A stretch of DNA of 64,000 bases from the NCBI GenBank assembly GCA_003676145.1, contig NAUB01000025.1, forward strand, positions 1 through 64,000, in the 5' to 3' direction. Of this stretch, positions 10,373 to 19,923 are shown piece after piece. Both the position numbers and the translations under genes were made by a program. This DNA comes from a gamma proteobacterium symbiont of Stewartia floridana (lineage in GTDB: Bacteria > Pseudomonadota > Gammaproteobacteria > Chromatiales > Chromatiaceae). Below the pieces are notes generated by a model. It searched no databases and was not told where the DNA came from. It saw nothing but the letters and a program-made list of their open reading frames with translations. The first letter of the stretch is position 1. Every line of letters starts with the position of its first letter.

Positions 10373-10387
10373 CCTCAGGGTTTTTGC

Positions 10388-11473
10388 ATGAACGATGATG
10401 CCAAGCTGAAAAGCATACGCCAGCGAATCGATGAGATCGATTCACAGCTGCAAGCACTGATCAACGAACGTGCTGAAGCGGCACAGGAAGTGGCACGCAT
10501 CAAGTTGAGCGCCAATCCAGAGGCGGAGTTTTATCGGCCTGAACGTGAGGCTGAGGTACTACGCAAGGTCAAGGAACGAAACCAGGGTCCTTTGGAGAGT
10601 GAAGAGGTTGCGCGTCTGTTCCGGGAGATCATGTCCGCCTGCCTGGCACTGGAAAAGCCTCTGAATGTGGCATTTCTTGGGCCTGACGGAACCTTTACCC
10701 AGGCAGCAGCCTTGAAACAGTTCGGTCATTCGGTAAGAACCCATTCGCTGAATTCGATCGGGGATATCTTTCGTGATGTGGAAGCAGGAGCCTGCCAATA
10801 CGGCGTTGTTCCGGTGGAGAACTCCACGGAAGGTGTGATCAGTCATACCCTCGACAGCTTTCTGAATTCACCACTGCTGATTTGCGGCGAGGTGACCCTG
10901 CGAATCAACCATCAGCTGCTGAGTAAAGAAGAGGCGCTTGGTGCTGTAGACAAGGTCTACTCTCATGCCCAGTCGTTGGCCCAGTGTCGTGGCTGGCTCG
11001 ACCGTCACCTGCCAAACGCGGAGCGTATTGCGGTAAACAGTAATGCGGAAGCCACCGGTCTGGCCTCACAACAGCCCGGCAGCGCGGCGATTGCCGGAGA
11101 TGCGGCTGGGGAGATCTATCAATTAAATCAGTTGGCAAGCAACATCGAGGATGAACCGGGTAACACCACAAGGTTCCTGGTTATCGGCAAACAGGATGTG
11201 GCTGCCAGCGGCAGGGATAAGACCACCATCCTGTTTTCTACTCACAATAAGGCGGGTGGTCTGCATGAGATGTTAAGTCCGTTTGCGGAACATGGCATCA
11301 GCATGACCCGCATCGAATCGAGACCCTCCAGAAGAGGGCGCTGGGATTATGTCTTCTTCATCGATGTGGAGGGCCACAAAAATGATCACAATCTCTCCAA
11401 GGCACTGGAAAAAATAGAGCAGTCTGCAACACAGTTCAGAGTGTTGGGCTCCTATCCAAAAGCGGTTCTTTAA
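10388..11473 (+). CDS. pheA: Bifunctional chorismate mutase/prephenate dehydratase
   Basis: PheA converts chorismate to prephenate and then phenylpyruvate for phenylalanine synthesis. Three domains are recognisable in 361 residues: an AroQ-type chorismate mutase (about 1-88, with R11/R28-type basic residues and YRPEREAEVL), prephenate dehydratase (about 92-268, FLGPDGTFTQ and the catalytic TRF at 261-263), and a C-terminal ACT domain with the phenylalanine-binding ESRP at 310-313. It is 15 bases from serA and part of the aromatic amino acid block. The ESRP motif indicates feedback inhibition by phenylalanine. Confidence 0.97.
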   Translation: MNDDAKLKSIRQRIDEIDSQLQALINERAEAAQEVARIKLSANPEAEFYRPEREAEVLRKVKERNQGPLESEEVARLFREIMSACLALEKPLNVAFLGPDGTFTQAAALKQFGHSVRTHSLNSIGDIFRDVEAGACQYGVVPVENSTEGVISHTLDSFLNSPLLICGEVTLRINHQLLSKEEALGAVDKVYSHAQSLAQCRGWLDRHLPNAERIAVNSNAEATGLASQQPGSAAIAGDAAGEIYQLNQLASNIEDEPGNTTRFLVIGKQDVAASGRDKTTILFSTHNKAGGLHEMLSPFAEHGISMTRIESRPSRRGRWDYVFFIDVEGHKNDHNLSKALEKIEQSATQFRVLGSYPKAVL

Positions 11474-11506
11474 CACCGCCGATAGCACAAATTTGAATAA
11501 CGGCCG

Positions 11507-12619
11507 ATGAAGCGTTCAAACCTTCCTTTCCTATCACATGCTGCCGATGGCGTTCGTGCGCTGACGCCCTACGTACCCGGCAAGCCGATCGCTGAACTGG
11601 AGCGTGAGCTCGGCATCAGCCATTCGATCAAACTGGCGTCCAATGAAAACCCGCTTGGTGTCAGCCCCAGGGTTACTCAGGCTTTGACGGATGCGATGGG
11701 GGAGATCTCCCGTTATCCGGACGGTAGTGGTTTTGAGTTGCATCAGCGGCTGGCCGAGAAACATCAGTGTGATGCTTCACACATAACCCTTGGTAACGGT
11801 TCCAATGATGTACTGGATATGGTGGCCAGGGTTTTTCTGGCTCCCGGTAAAGAGTCGCTGTTCTCCCAGTATGCCTTTGCGGTCTATCCAATCAGCAGCC
11901 AGGCCACTGGAGCTACCCTGGTATCGGCGCCGGCCAAAGATTATGGCCACGATCTGGATGCCATGTTGCAACGATTGAGTGACAAGACGGCGGTTGTCTG
12001 GATTGCCAATCCCAACAACCCGACCGGCACCTGGCTGACAGAGCGTGCGCTCTACGGTTTTCTGCAGCAGGTTCCCGATAGCACCGTTGTTGTCATCGAT
12101 GAGGCCTATCTCGAATATGTTCAGGCCACTGAATATCCCGATGCTTCCCAGTGGCTGGATGAGTTTTCCAATCTGGTCGTGACCCGGACCTTTTCCAAGG
12201 CCTATGGTCTGGCGTCGCTGAGGATCGGCTATGCTCTGTCACATCCGGATATCGCAGATCTTCTGAATCGGGTTCGCCAGCCTTTCAATGTCAACAGTAT
12301 GGCTCAGCTCGCTGCGCTGGCAGCACTTGAGGATGATGACTTCATTCAACAGAGCGTGAGATTGAATGAGGCTGGGATGAAACAGCTTTGTCAGGGTTTT
12401 GAAGCGCTGTCGTTGGACTACATTCCTTCAGTCGGTAACTTCATCACCCTTGATTTTGGCAGTGATGCGGCTGAGGTCGATCAGGCCTTGTTGAAGCTGG
12501 GTTGCATTACCCGTCCGCTGGCCGGTTATGCAATGCCCAACCATCTGCGAATCTCCATTGGACTGGAAGAGGAGAATCAACGGCTCCTCACAGCATTGAA
12601 AGAGGTGCTTCAAAGATGA
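11507..12619 (+). CDS. hisC: Histidinol-phosphate aminotransferase family (HisC2)
   Basis: A 370-residue PLP aminotransferase of the HisC family with the substrate-binding ASNENPLG (44-51), the NPNNPTGT motif near 168-175, and the PLP lysine K231 in TFSKAYGLASLRIG. HisC transaminates imidazole acetol phosphate in histidine synthesis. The position between pheA and tyrA is that of hisC2 in Pseudomonas, where the enzyme is thought to serve aromatic amino acid transamination as well. It overlaps tyrA by four bases (ATGA), so the two are translationally coupled. Confidence 0.92.
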   Translation: MKRSNLPFLSHAADGVRALTPYVPGKPIAELERELGISHSIKLASNENPLGVSPRVTQALTDAMGEISRYPDGSGFELHQRLAEKHQCDASHITLGNGSNDVLDMVARVFLAPGKESLFSQYAFAVYPISSQATGATLVSAPAKDYGHDLDAMLQRLSDKTAVVWIANPNNPTGTWLTERALYGFLQQVPDSTVVVIDEAYLEYVQATEYPDASQWLDEFSNLVVTRTFSKAYGLASLRIGYALSHPDIADLLNRVRQPFNVNSMAQLAALAALEDDDFIQQSVRLNEAGMKQLCQGFEALSLDYIPSVGNFITLDFGSDAAEVDQALLKLGCITRPLAGYAMPNHLRISIGLEEENQRLLTALKEVLQR

Positions 12620-13491
12620 TCGAAAAGCTGGCAATCATCGGAGTGGGCCTGATTGGCGGTTCGGTGGCCATGGCTCTCAGGGAGGAGGGTAAGGTAAAGG
12701 AAGTGGTCGGCTGCGGCAGAGGTGAGGCGAATCTGCAGAAAGCCCGGCAGTTGGGAGTAATCGATCACTATACCCATGATGTGGCACAGGCAGTTCAGGG
12801 TGCGGACATGATACTGCTTGCGGTACCTCTGGGTGCCATCCGGGATACTTTTGAAAAGATGAAAGGGCAACTGGCAGAGCATGCGGTGGTTACCGATGCT
12901 GGCAGTGTCAAAGGCAGTGTGGTGCGGGATGCCGAAGCGGTGTTTCAGGGTGTGCCGGACTTTTTGGTGCCTGGGCATCCGATTGCGGGCACAGAGCGCA
13001 GTGGTGTCGAGGCGGCATTTGCAGAACTCTATCGAAACCGCCGGGTGATTCTGACCCCACTTGCCGAGACCCGTCCCGATGCACTTCAGCGGGTTGAACA
13101 GATGTGGCGGGATTGTGGCGCCGAGGTTTCCAGTATGAGCGTGGAACACCATGATGAGGTGTTGGCGGCGACCAGTCACCTGCCTCATATGCTGGCCTAC
13201 TCCCTGGTGGATAGTCTTTCCCGGATGAAAGAGAATGACGAGATCTTCCGCTTTGCTGCCGGAGGATTCCGCGATTTTACCCGGATTGCTTCGAGTAATC
13301 CGGTGATGTGGCGGGATATCTGTATTGCCAATCAACAGGCGCTGGGCGGTATGTTGACCCGTTTTGCGGATGAACTGCACGACCTGGCCGGATTACTGGA
13401 GCAGGGTGATGCGGAAGGCTTGCTGGATCTTTTCGAGTCCGCCAAGCAGGCCCGGGATCGCTACGTGGATGGGGTCAAACTCCCGGATTGA
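12616..13491 (+). CDS. tyrA: Prephenate dehydrogenase (TyrA type)
   Basis: This enzyme oxidatively decarboxylates prephenate or arogenate on the way to tyrosine. The 291-residue protein starts with the NAD(P)-binding IIGVGLIGGSVAMAL, and has VTDAGSVKG, then GHPIAGTERSG with the catalytic histidine H121. I used ATG 12616, which overlaps the hisC stop as ATGA, and not the longer upstream frame inside hisC. In Pseudomonas this domain is fused to AroA; here there is a stop and a 36-base gap before aroA. Cofactor and substrate preference (prephenate or arogenate) are not clear from sequence. Confidence 0.95.
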   Translation: MIEKLAIIGVGLIGGSVAMALREEGKVKEVVGCGRGEANLQKARQLGVIDHYTHDVAQAVQGADMILLAVPLGAIRDTFEKMKGQLAEHAVVTDAGSVKGSVVRDAEAVFQGVPDFLVPGHPIAGTERSGVEAAFAELYRNRRVILTPLAETRPDALQRVEQMWRDCGAEVSSMSVEHHDEVLAATSHLPHMLAYSLVDSLSRMKENDEIFRFAAGGFRDFTRIASSNPVMWRDICIANQQALGGMLTRFADELHDLAGLLEQGDAEGLLDLFESAKQARDRYVDGVKLPD

Positions 13492-13527
13492 TAAAGCATC
13501 CTCTGTTTCCGTTTATAGCCAACAATT

Positions 13528-14865
13528 ATGAGTACAACCGAGTTGCAAACAACAAAACGACACTATCAGGTGAATCCCGGCGGCGCATTGAACGGCACGA
13601 TTCGGGTGCCTGGAGACAAATCCATATCCCATCGTTCGATCATGCTCGGTTCACTGGCTGAGGGTGAGACCCTGGTCAACGGATTTCTTGAAGGGGAAGA
13701 CAGTCTCGCCACACTCAATGCATTTCGCGCCATGGGTGTTCAGATCGAAGGACCTGAAGCGGGCAGGGTAAAGATCAAAGGGGTTGGGATGAATGGCCTG
13801 ACAACACCTGATGCGCCATTGGATCTCGGTAATTCCGGAACCTCAATGCGATTACTCAGCGGGTTGCTGGCCGGTAGTGGTTTGGCCGTGACCCTGACCG
13901 GTGACAGTTCGCTCTCCGGTAGACCGATGGGGCGGGTAATCGATCCATTGAGTGAAATGGGCGCGGAAATCGATTCACAGCCAGGTGGTACCGCCCCCTT
14001 GGTGCTGGCGGGTGGTCAACAGCTCAACGGCATCGACTATCAGCTACCGATGGCCAGTGCGCAGGTGAAATCCGCCGTGCTGTTAGCCGGACTCTATGCG
14101 CAGGGTGAGACCTGCGTGACCGAACCTGCGCCAACCCGGGATCATACCGAGCGCATGTTGCAGGGCTTTGGCTACAGCTTGCAGCGTGACGGCGCCAGAA
14201 CCTGTCTTCAGGGTGGCGGTAAACTGACCGCCTGTGACATCGATGTACCGGCGGATATCTCTTCGGCAACCTTCTTTATGGTGGGAGCTGCGATTGCAGA
14301 GGGTTCAGAGATCAGATTGCAGCATGTGGGGATCAATCCTACCCGGGACGGTGTGATCTCGATTCTGCGTTTGATGGGGGCCGATATCGAGCTGCTCAAT
14401 CAGCGGGAAATTGGTGGTGAGCCGGTCGCCGATATTGTGGTGCGATCCAGTCCACTGAAAGGAATCGATATTCCCGAAGCGCTGGTGCCGCTGGCGATCG
14501 ATGAATTCCCGGCAATCTTTGTTGCTGCTGCCTGTGCGGAGGGAGAGACCCGACTGCAGGGGGCGGAAGAGCTCAGGGTCAAGGAGAGTGACCGGATTCA
14601 GGTTATGGCGGATGGATTGAGTTCACTCGGGGTTCAGGCGGATCCAACCCACGACGGTATCCTCATCAAGGGTGGGCCGATCCGTGGTGGCCAGGTGGAA
14701 AGTCACGGTGATCACCGGATTGCCATGTCGTTTGCGATGGCCGGGCTGGTTGCCAGTGGCGCCATCGAGATTGCCGATGTGGCCAATGTAAACACCTCTT
14801 TTCCCGGTTTCGTGGAACTGGCCAGTGGTTGTGGTCTCAGCATAACTGAGGTGGCCGGGAAATGA
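13528..14865 (+). CDS. aroA: 3-phosphoshikimate 1-carboxyvinyltransferase (EPSP synthase)
   Basis: AroA joins shikimate 3-phosphate and phosphoenolpyruvate in the sixth step of the shikimate pathway. In 445 residues the substrate lysine is K31 in VPGDKSISHRS, followed by GNSGTSMRLLSG at 101-112, RDHTERML, ESDRIQVM and GDHRIAMSFA. The motif spacing is that of the class II-like enzymes found in Pseudomonas rather than the E. coli form. The stop overlaps the cmk start (ATGA). Confidence 0.97.
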   Translation: MSTTELQTTKRHYQVNPGGALNGTIRVPGDKSISHRSIMLGSLAEGETLVNGFLEGEDSLATLNAFRAMGVQIEGPEAGRVKIKGVGMNGLTTPDAPLDLGNSGTSMRLLSGLLAGSGLAVTLTGDSSLSGRPMGRVIDPLSEMGAEIDSQPGGTAPLVLAGGQQLNGIDYQLPMASAQVKSAVLLAGLYAQGETCVTEPAPTRDHTERMLQGFGYSLQRDGARTCLQGGGKLTACDIDVPADISSATFFMVGAAIAEGSEIRLQHVGINPTRDGVISILRLMGADIELLNQREIGGEPVADIVVRSSPLKGIDIPEALVPLAIDEFPAIFVAAACAEGETRLQGAEELRVKESDRIQVMADGLSSLGVQADPTHDGILIKGGPIRGGQVESHGDHRIAMSFAMAGLVASGAIEIADVANVNTSFPGFVELASGCGLSITEVAGK

Positions 14866-15536
14866 GCGGTGTTCCAGTAATCACCATCGATGGGCCATCG
14901 GGGTCCGGCAAGGGCACCCTGGCGAGCCGGGTCGCGGAGCGCCTTGGATGGCGCCTGCTGGACAGTGGTGCAATCTATCGAGTGCTGGGATTGGCTGTTG
15001 AACGTGCTGGAATAAGTTTCGAAAATGTAGATAAAGTTGCTGAACTGGCAAGAAACCTGGATCTTTCCTTTGCCCAGGGGAAGGTTTTGCTGGGTCAGGA
15101 CAATGTGGCGGATGCGATCCGCACGGAAACCGCCGGCAATGCCGCCTCAAAAGTGGCGGCAATCCCCCAGGTGCGCCAGGCTTTGCTGGATTGGCAGCAG
15201 AGCTATGCAAAAGCACCGGGATTGGTGGCTGACGGACGGGATATGGGAACGGTGGTTTTTCCCACCGCGGAAGTGAAAATATTTCTTACCGCAAGTGTGG
15301 AAGAGCGCGCGTTAAGACGTTATAAACAGTTGAAAGAAAAGGGTTTGAGTGTTAATCTCGCCGATCTTACTGATGAGATTAAAGAGCGTGATGAGCGTGA
15401 TAGCGGGCGGGCGGTAGCTCCGCTCAAGGCGGCGTCGGATGCCTGGCAGTTGGATTCGACACAATTCTCCGCCGACGAGGTCTATCAACAGGTCATGCAG
15501 CGCGTCTATAATGCGCTGCCTGAATTGGCGATTTAG
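14862..15536 (+). CDS. cmk: Cytidylate kinase
   Basis: Cmk phosphorylates CMP and dCMP using ATP. The 224-residue protein begins with the P-loop GPSGSGKGTLASRVAERLGW and has the nucleotide-binding DGRDMGTVVFP and RDERDSGRAVAPL motifs. It overlaps aroA by four bases and is followed by rpsA, the common aroA-cmk-rpsA order of gammaproteobacteria. Confidence 0.97.
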   Translation: MSGVPVITIDGPSGSGKGTLASRVAERLGWRLLDSGAIYRVLGLAVERAGISFENVDKVAELARNLDLSFAQGKVLLGQDNVADAIRTETAGNAASKVAAIPQVRQALLDWQQSYAKAPGLVADGRDMGTVVFPTAEVKIFLTASVEERALRRYKQLKEKGLSVNLADLTDEIKERDERDSGRAVAPLKAASDAWQLDSTQFSADEVYQQVMQRVYNALPELAI

Positions 15537-15667
15537 GTTCGGAAATTCAGTAAGTAATCAGGTGGCCGGGTGATACCCGGCTTTGTTTTAACTTTAACCC
15601 TGGTGGAACTGATCAGCTTGATCACGCTTCACCTGTGCAACAGACATGTTGCAGGAAACCCAATCCC

Positions 15668-17344
15668 ATGACCGAAAGTTTTGCAGAATTATTTGAGGAG
15701 AGTCTCTCCAGTACCCAGCTTCGCAGCGGCGCCATCATCATTGGTACCGTTCTCGATATTACCTCCGAAGCTGTTATCGTCAATGCCGGCCTGAAGTCCG
15801 AAGGCGTCATTCCCCGTTCACAATTTCTCAACCATGCCGGTGAGATCGAAGTAGAAATTGGTGATCAGGTTGAAGTGGCTCTGGACGCTGTTGAAGATGG
15901 CTTTGGCGCCACCAGACTCTCCCGTGAAAAAGCCAAGCGCGACCAGGCTTGGAAAGTTCTTGAGAAAGCTCATGAAGCTGAAGAGACCGTCATTGGACGC
16001 ATCAATGGTAAGGTCAAAGGCGGCTTTACCGTTGAGTTGAACGATATCCGTGCGTTCCTGCCCGGCTCACTGGTGGATGTACGTCCAGTCCGTGATACCG
16101 CTTACCTGGAAGGCAAGGATCTGGAATTCAAAGTGATCAAGCTGGATCGCCGTCGCAACAATGTGGTGGTTTCACGCCGTGCTGTTGTTGAGCAGGAGTA
16201 CAGTGAAGAGCGCGAGAAGCTGCTCGAGAATCTACAGGAAGGCCAGGAAGTCACTGGTGTGGTCAAGAACCTCACCGATTACGGTGCATTCGTCGACCTG
16301 GGTGGTATCGACGGCCTGCTGCACATCACCGACATGGCCTGGAAGCGGGTCAAACATCCTTCCGAGGTTGTTGAGATCGGCGATGAGATCCGCGTCAAGA
16401 TTTTGAAATTCGATCGTGAACGTAATCGTGTTTCACTGGGTCTCAAGCAGATGGGTGACGATCCTTGGGTTGCATTGGCACGCCGTTATCCTGAAAGCAC
16501 CCGTCTGTTCGGTAAGGTTACCAACATTGCCGATTACGGCTGCTTTGTTGAGATCGAAGAGGGCGTTGAAGGTCTGGTGCATGTCTCCGAGATGGATTGG
16601 ACCAACAAAAACGTTCACCCCTCAAAGATTGTCTCCCTGGGAGATGAGGTTGAGGTGATGGTTCTGGATATCGATGAAGAGCGCCGTCGTGTCTCCCTCG
16701 GTATCAAGCAGTGCAAGCCCAACCCATGGGATGAGTTTGCCGCCATTCATAAGAAGGGTGACCATGTCAGTGGCAGCATCAAGTCGATCACTGACTTCGG
16801 TATCTTCATCGGACTTGATGGCGGTATCGACGGTTTGATTCATCTGTCGGACATCTCTTGGGATGACGAAGGTGAAGATGCCATTCGCAACTTCAAGAAG
16901 GGTGATGAAGTGGAGACCGTTGTACTCTCTGTCGACCCTGAGCGTGAGCGTATCTCTCTGGGTATCAAGCAGCTGGCACAGGACCCATTCTCACTGTTCG
17001 TTGCTGCCAATGAAAAAGGCAGTTTCGTCAAGGGAACCGTCGCCGAGGTTGATGCCAAGGGTGCAGTAATTGCACTGGCCGATGGTGTTGAAGGTTATCT
17101 TCGGGCTTCAGAACTCTCTCGTGACCGGGTTGAGGATGCCCGTTCCATGCTGAAGGAAGGCGATGAGATTGAAGCTAAATTCATCGGAGTAGATCGTAAA
17201 AACCGTACCATTTCGCTCTCGATCAAAGCTAAGGATGCTGATGAAGAGGCTGCAGCAATCAAAGGTTACGCCAGAGATGCTGCAAGCAGTGCCCCGACAT
17301 TGGGTGACTTGCTGAAGGAGCAGATGGATAATCAGGGCGACTGA
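15668..17344 (+). CDS. rpsA: 30S ribosomal protein S1
   Basis: S1 binds mRNA upstream of the start codon and delivers it to the 30S subunit. The 558-residue protein contains six S1/OB-fold RNA-binding repeats, with typical sequences such as [40 protein letters not shown] and [21 protein letters not shown] chose ATG 15668 (start [14 protein letters not shown], as in other S1 proteins) with AGGAAA at 15653 over the longer upstream reading. Codon use is that of a highly expressed gene. Confidence 0.98.
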   Translation: MTESFAELFEESLSSTQLRSGAIIIGTVLDITSEAVIVNAGLKSEGVIPRSQFLNHAGEIEVEIGDQVEVALDAVEDGFGATRLSREKAKRDQAWKVLEKAHEAEETVIGRINGKVKGGFTVELNDIRAFLPGSLVDVRPVRDTAYLEGKDLEFKVIKLDRRRNNVVVSRRAVVEQEYSEEREKLLENLQEGQEVTGVVKNLTDYGAFVDLGGIDGLLHITDMAWKRVKHPSEVVEIGDEIRVKILKFDRERNRVSLGLKQMGDDPWVALARRYPESTRLFGKVTNIADYGCFVEIEEGVEGLVHVSEMDWTNKNVHPSKIVSLGDEVEVMVLDIDEERRRVSLGIKQCKPNPWDEFAAIHKKGDHVSGSIKSITDFGIFIGLDGGIDGLIHLSDISWDDEGEDAIRNFKKGDEVETVVLSVDPERERISLGIKQLAQDPFSLFVAANEKGSFVKGTVAEVDAKGAVIALADGVEGYLRASELSRDRVEDARSMLKEGDEIEAKFIGVDRKNRTISLSIKAKDADEEAAAIKGYARDAASSAPTLGDLLKEQMDNQGD

Positions 17345-17352
17345 TAGATCCT

Positions 17353-17416
17353 GGAGTCTGCAATAAAAAGACTCCGAAACCGCAAATAAGGGGTTGCACT
17401 CAAGGTGCAACCCCTT
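17353..17416 (+). terminator. Two stem-loops between rpsA and ihfB
   Basis: The first stem pairs GGAGTCT (17353-17359) with AGACTCC (17369-17375). The second is a perfect 12-bp stem (17388-17399 with 17405-17416) around a 5-base loop. Neither is followed by a T-run. They may act as RNA processing or stabilising structures for the very abundant rpsA message, or as an attenuator in front of ihfB, whose start is 30 bases further on. Confidence 0.5.
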
Positions 17417-17446
17417 ACAAAACGGCGAATTGGAGAACTTACAAGA

Positions 17447-17767
17447 ATGACAAAATCCGAACTGATAGAAATTATTGCCAAGGAGCAAAGTCATCTCGCC
17501 TACAGGGATGTTGAACTGGCTGTTAAATGTATGATTGAACATATGAGTCAATCACTTGCGTCCGGAGAGCGGATCGAGATTCGCGGTTTTGGCAGTTTCT
17601 CACTGCACTACAGACCACCGAGAATGGGACGTAATCCCAAGACCGGTAAAACCGTCGCACTCTCAGGCAAATACGTGCCGCATTTCAAACCGGGTAAAGA
17701 GCTGCGGGACCGGGTTAATATCAACTACACCACCGCATTGGAAGACAAGGAAGAAGAGACGGCATAA
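17447..17767 (+). CDS. ihfB: Integration host factor subunit beta
   Basis: IhfB pairs with IhfA to bend DNA at specific sites in replication, recombination and sigma-54 promoters. The 106-residue protein begins [10 protein letters not shown], exactly where other IhfB proteins begin, and has [19 protein letters not shown] and the DNA-intercalating beta-arm proline P64 in GRNPKTGK. It ends [16 protein letters not shown] plus a short acidic tail. The start at ATG 17447 follows GGAG at 17432; the upstream in-frame extension runs through the hairpin and is rejected. Confidence 0.97.
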   Translation: MTKSELIEIIAKEQSHLAYRDVELAVKCMIEHMSQSLASGERIEIRGFGSFSLHYRPPRMGRNPKTGKTVALSGKYVPHFKPGKELRDRVNINYTTALEDKEEETA

Positions 17768-17840
17768 GGTTTTGCCTGTTTTGATCGGTATGTGAGACAG
17801 ACTGGGCCGCCTTTATGGGCCAGTCAAATGTACATCTCTA

Positions 17841-17856
17841 GGCAGATTTCTCTGCC
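17841..17856. terminator. Small hairpin between convergent ihfB and phoR
   Basis: GGCAGA (17841-17846) pairs with TCTGCC (17851-17856) around TTTC, just outside the phoR stop. A second, bulged GACTGG/CCAGTC hairpin lies at about 17799-17824. Both are candidates for a shared terminator of the two convergent genes; T-runs are poor. Confidence 0.35.
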
Positions 17857-17860
17857 AACT

Positions 17861-19219
17861 TCACATGTCTTGGGCTGATTCCAAGTCGTCGCTGCGTTGT
17901 CCCTCCAGCGTTTTCAGATTGCTTTTGTGCAAAATGACATCTTCAGGAAACAGGCATTTGAATTGGCTGCCTGAACCCAGCTGACTGGCGATCTGCAGTT
18001 CACCGTCATGGCGCCCGATTATGTGTTTGACAATCGCCAGGCCCAGGCCGGTTCCGCCCGACTGACGGGAGCGGGCTTTATCCGCACGATAGAATCTCTC
18101 GGTCAACCTGGGAATATGTCTTTGTTCGATTCCAGGTCCACTGTCGGCAACCGTCAGGCAGGCCTGATTATCCAAACTCTCCCAACTGATATTGATCACA
18201 GTACCGGGTGGCGTATGAACAATGGCATTGAATATCAGGTTTGAAAAAGCACTGGTCAGCTCACTCTCTTCACCCAGCAGGCATAACTGATCATCCACCT
18301 GGAGGTTAATCGTATAGCCACCTTTTTGATCGGCCAGCAGACGCGCTTGATCAACAATTCTACTCAGCAGTTCCGGTACTGCGATTGGCTTGTCGGATGA
18401 TGGTGCCTCCCCCATCTCCAGTCGGGACAGGGCGAGCAGATCATTGATGATACTGTTCATCCGTTCAGCCTGCTGGCTCATCAAGGTGAACGGGCGTTGC
18501 TGGAACGGCAACATCTCGTTGTCACCCAGATTTTCCAGAAAACCGGTGATTACCGTGAGCGGCGTTCTCAACTCATGGGATACATTTGAGACAAAGTCCC
18601 GGCGTGTCTGATTCAGTGTGTAGACGTCGGTAATGTTCCTGATCACCACCAGGCGCTGGGCCTTTTTGCCGCCAAAGCGGGTGACTCGCAGAGAAACAAT
18701 GATTGCCTTGTTGACCGGGGAAGGAAACTCCAGCGGTTTGGAGTAGTCGGGATTTTTCAAATAGTCTGCCAGATCATCATGTTTGATCCGTTCCAGCAGT
18801 GAGAGATTTTCATCCCTCGGCCAACTGATATGGAGCAGATTATCAGCTGCCGGATTGGCCCATTCGATATTCCCGGATTTGTTCAGCAGGATCAGGCCAT
18901 CCGGTATCGAGTTGGTGACTTTTCTGAAACGTGAAGAGAACCGATTCAGAGTGCGTTTACGTTTGCGACTTCGCAGACGATGTCTGGATAGCTCTTTGTA
19001 GATCATGCCCCAGATATCGGCAGGATAGGGTGGCGTGATTGGTTTATCGTGATGGATCAATTGGGCAAGTCTGATCAGATAGAAACCATGTTTGGTCAGA
19101 TAGGCGGAAACAGCAAGCACCGCTGCGAGTGCCAGTGTGCCAGTCAGATATCCAAATGGTAAAAAAACCAGCAGTGCGCCCGTCAGCTGACTGATTTCAA
19201 TATTGAGATAATTTCTCAC
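17861..19219 (-). CDS. phoR: Phosphate regulon sensor histidine kinase
   Basis: PhoR is the membrane histidine kinase that signals phosphate limitation to PhoB. Two hydrophobic segments occupy about residues 10-45, followed by a charged linker, a PAS domain (about 98-195), the dimerisation/phosphoacceptor helix with H215 in SHELRTPLTVI, and a HATPase domain with the N box (NLIFNAIVHT), G1 (DSGPGI) and G2 (GTGLGLAIVKH). The GTG start at 19219 overlaps the phoB stop, so the genes are coupled. The absence of a large periplasmic loop is typical of PhoR. Confidence 0.95.
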   Translation of the reverse strand: MRNYLNIEISQLTGALLVFLPFGYLTGTLALAAVLAVSAYLTKHGFYLIRLAQLIHHDKPITPPYPADIWGMIYKELSRHRLRSRKRKRTLNRFSSRFRKVTNSIPDGLILLNKSGNIEWANPAADNLLHISWPRDENLSLLERIKHDDLADYLKNPDYSKPLEFPSPVNKAIIVSLRVTRFGGKKAQRLVVIRNITDVYTLNQTRRDFVSNVSHELRTPLTVITGFLENLGDNEMLPFQQRPFTLMSQQAERMNSIINDLLALSRLEMGEAPSSDKPIAVPELLSRIVDQARLLADQKGGYTINLQVDDQLCLLGEESELTSAFSNLIFNAIVHTPPGTVINISWESLDNQACLTVADSGPGIEQRHIPRLTERFYRADKARSRQSGGTGLGLAIVKHIIGRHDGELQIASQLGSGSQFKCLFPEDVILHKSNLKTLEGQRSDDLESAQDM

Positions 19220-19923
19220 AGTATTTCTGGGTTAGCACTGGCAGCTTGTGGAGTAAATCGATATCCAACCCCACGAACGGTCTGTATGAAACGATGGTGG
19301 TTGGATGGTGTGAGTAATTTTCGCAGACGGCGGATGTGTACATCAACCGTTCTCTCATCCACATAGACATCATTGCCCCAGACATGGTCAAGAATCTGAG
19401 ATCGGCTATATGCACGCTCGGGATGGCTCATGAAAAAAAACAGCAGATTATACTCTGCAGGTGAGAGATGCAGAGGCGTCTCGTCGGTCAGTACAAGATG
19501 CTTTACCGGGTCGAGGCTCAAACCGTGAAAAGCAAGCGCCTGTTGGTCTGCCGAGCCACCAGAGCGCCTTAAAACCGCATTGATACGTGCAATCATCTCC
19601 CTGGTGGAGAAGGGTTTGGTGATGTAGTCGTCCGCGCCGCTGTCCAAGCCTATCACTTTGTCGGCTTCATCCGCCTTTGCCGTGAGCAGGATGATCGGTG
19701 TGGAGACTGGCGATACCTGCTTCAACTCCTTGGTAAGGTCCAATCCTGATCGGCCAGGCAACATCCAATCCATCAGAATCAGGTCATAGTTGTGATCTGC
19801 TAACAGTTTTCGCGCATCCTGGGCATTGTCGGCTTCGCTTAACACAAAACCTTTCGGTTCCAAGGCAAAGCGGATCATCTCACGAATCTCCGGTTCATCT
19901 TCTACGATTAATATTTTAGGCAT
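19216..19923 (-). CDS. phoB: Phosphate regulon response regulator
   Basis: PhoB is the OmpR-family response regulator that activates the Pho regulon. The 235-residue protein has the acidic pocket E8/D9, the phosphorylated aspartate D52 in LILMDWMLPGRSG, the K in ITKPF, and a C-terminal winged helix with RILDHVWGNDVYVDERTVDVHIRRLRK-type recognition sequence. It is upstream of and coupled to phoR. I see no clear Pho box in its promoter region. Confidence 0.96.
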   Translation of the reverse strand: MPKILIVEDEPEIREMIRFALEPKGFVLSEADNAQDARKLLADHNYDLILMDWMLPGRSGLDLTKELKQVSPVSTPIILLTAKADEADKVIGLDSGADDYITKPFSTREMIARINAVLRRSGGSADQQALAFHGLSLDPVKHLVLTDETPLHLSPAEYNLLFFFMSHPERAYSRSQILDHVWGNDVYVDERTVDVHIRRLRKLLTPSNHHRFIQTVRGVGYRFTPQAASANPEIL

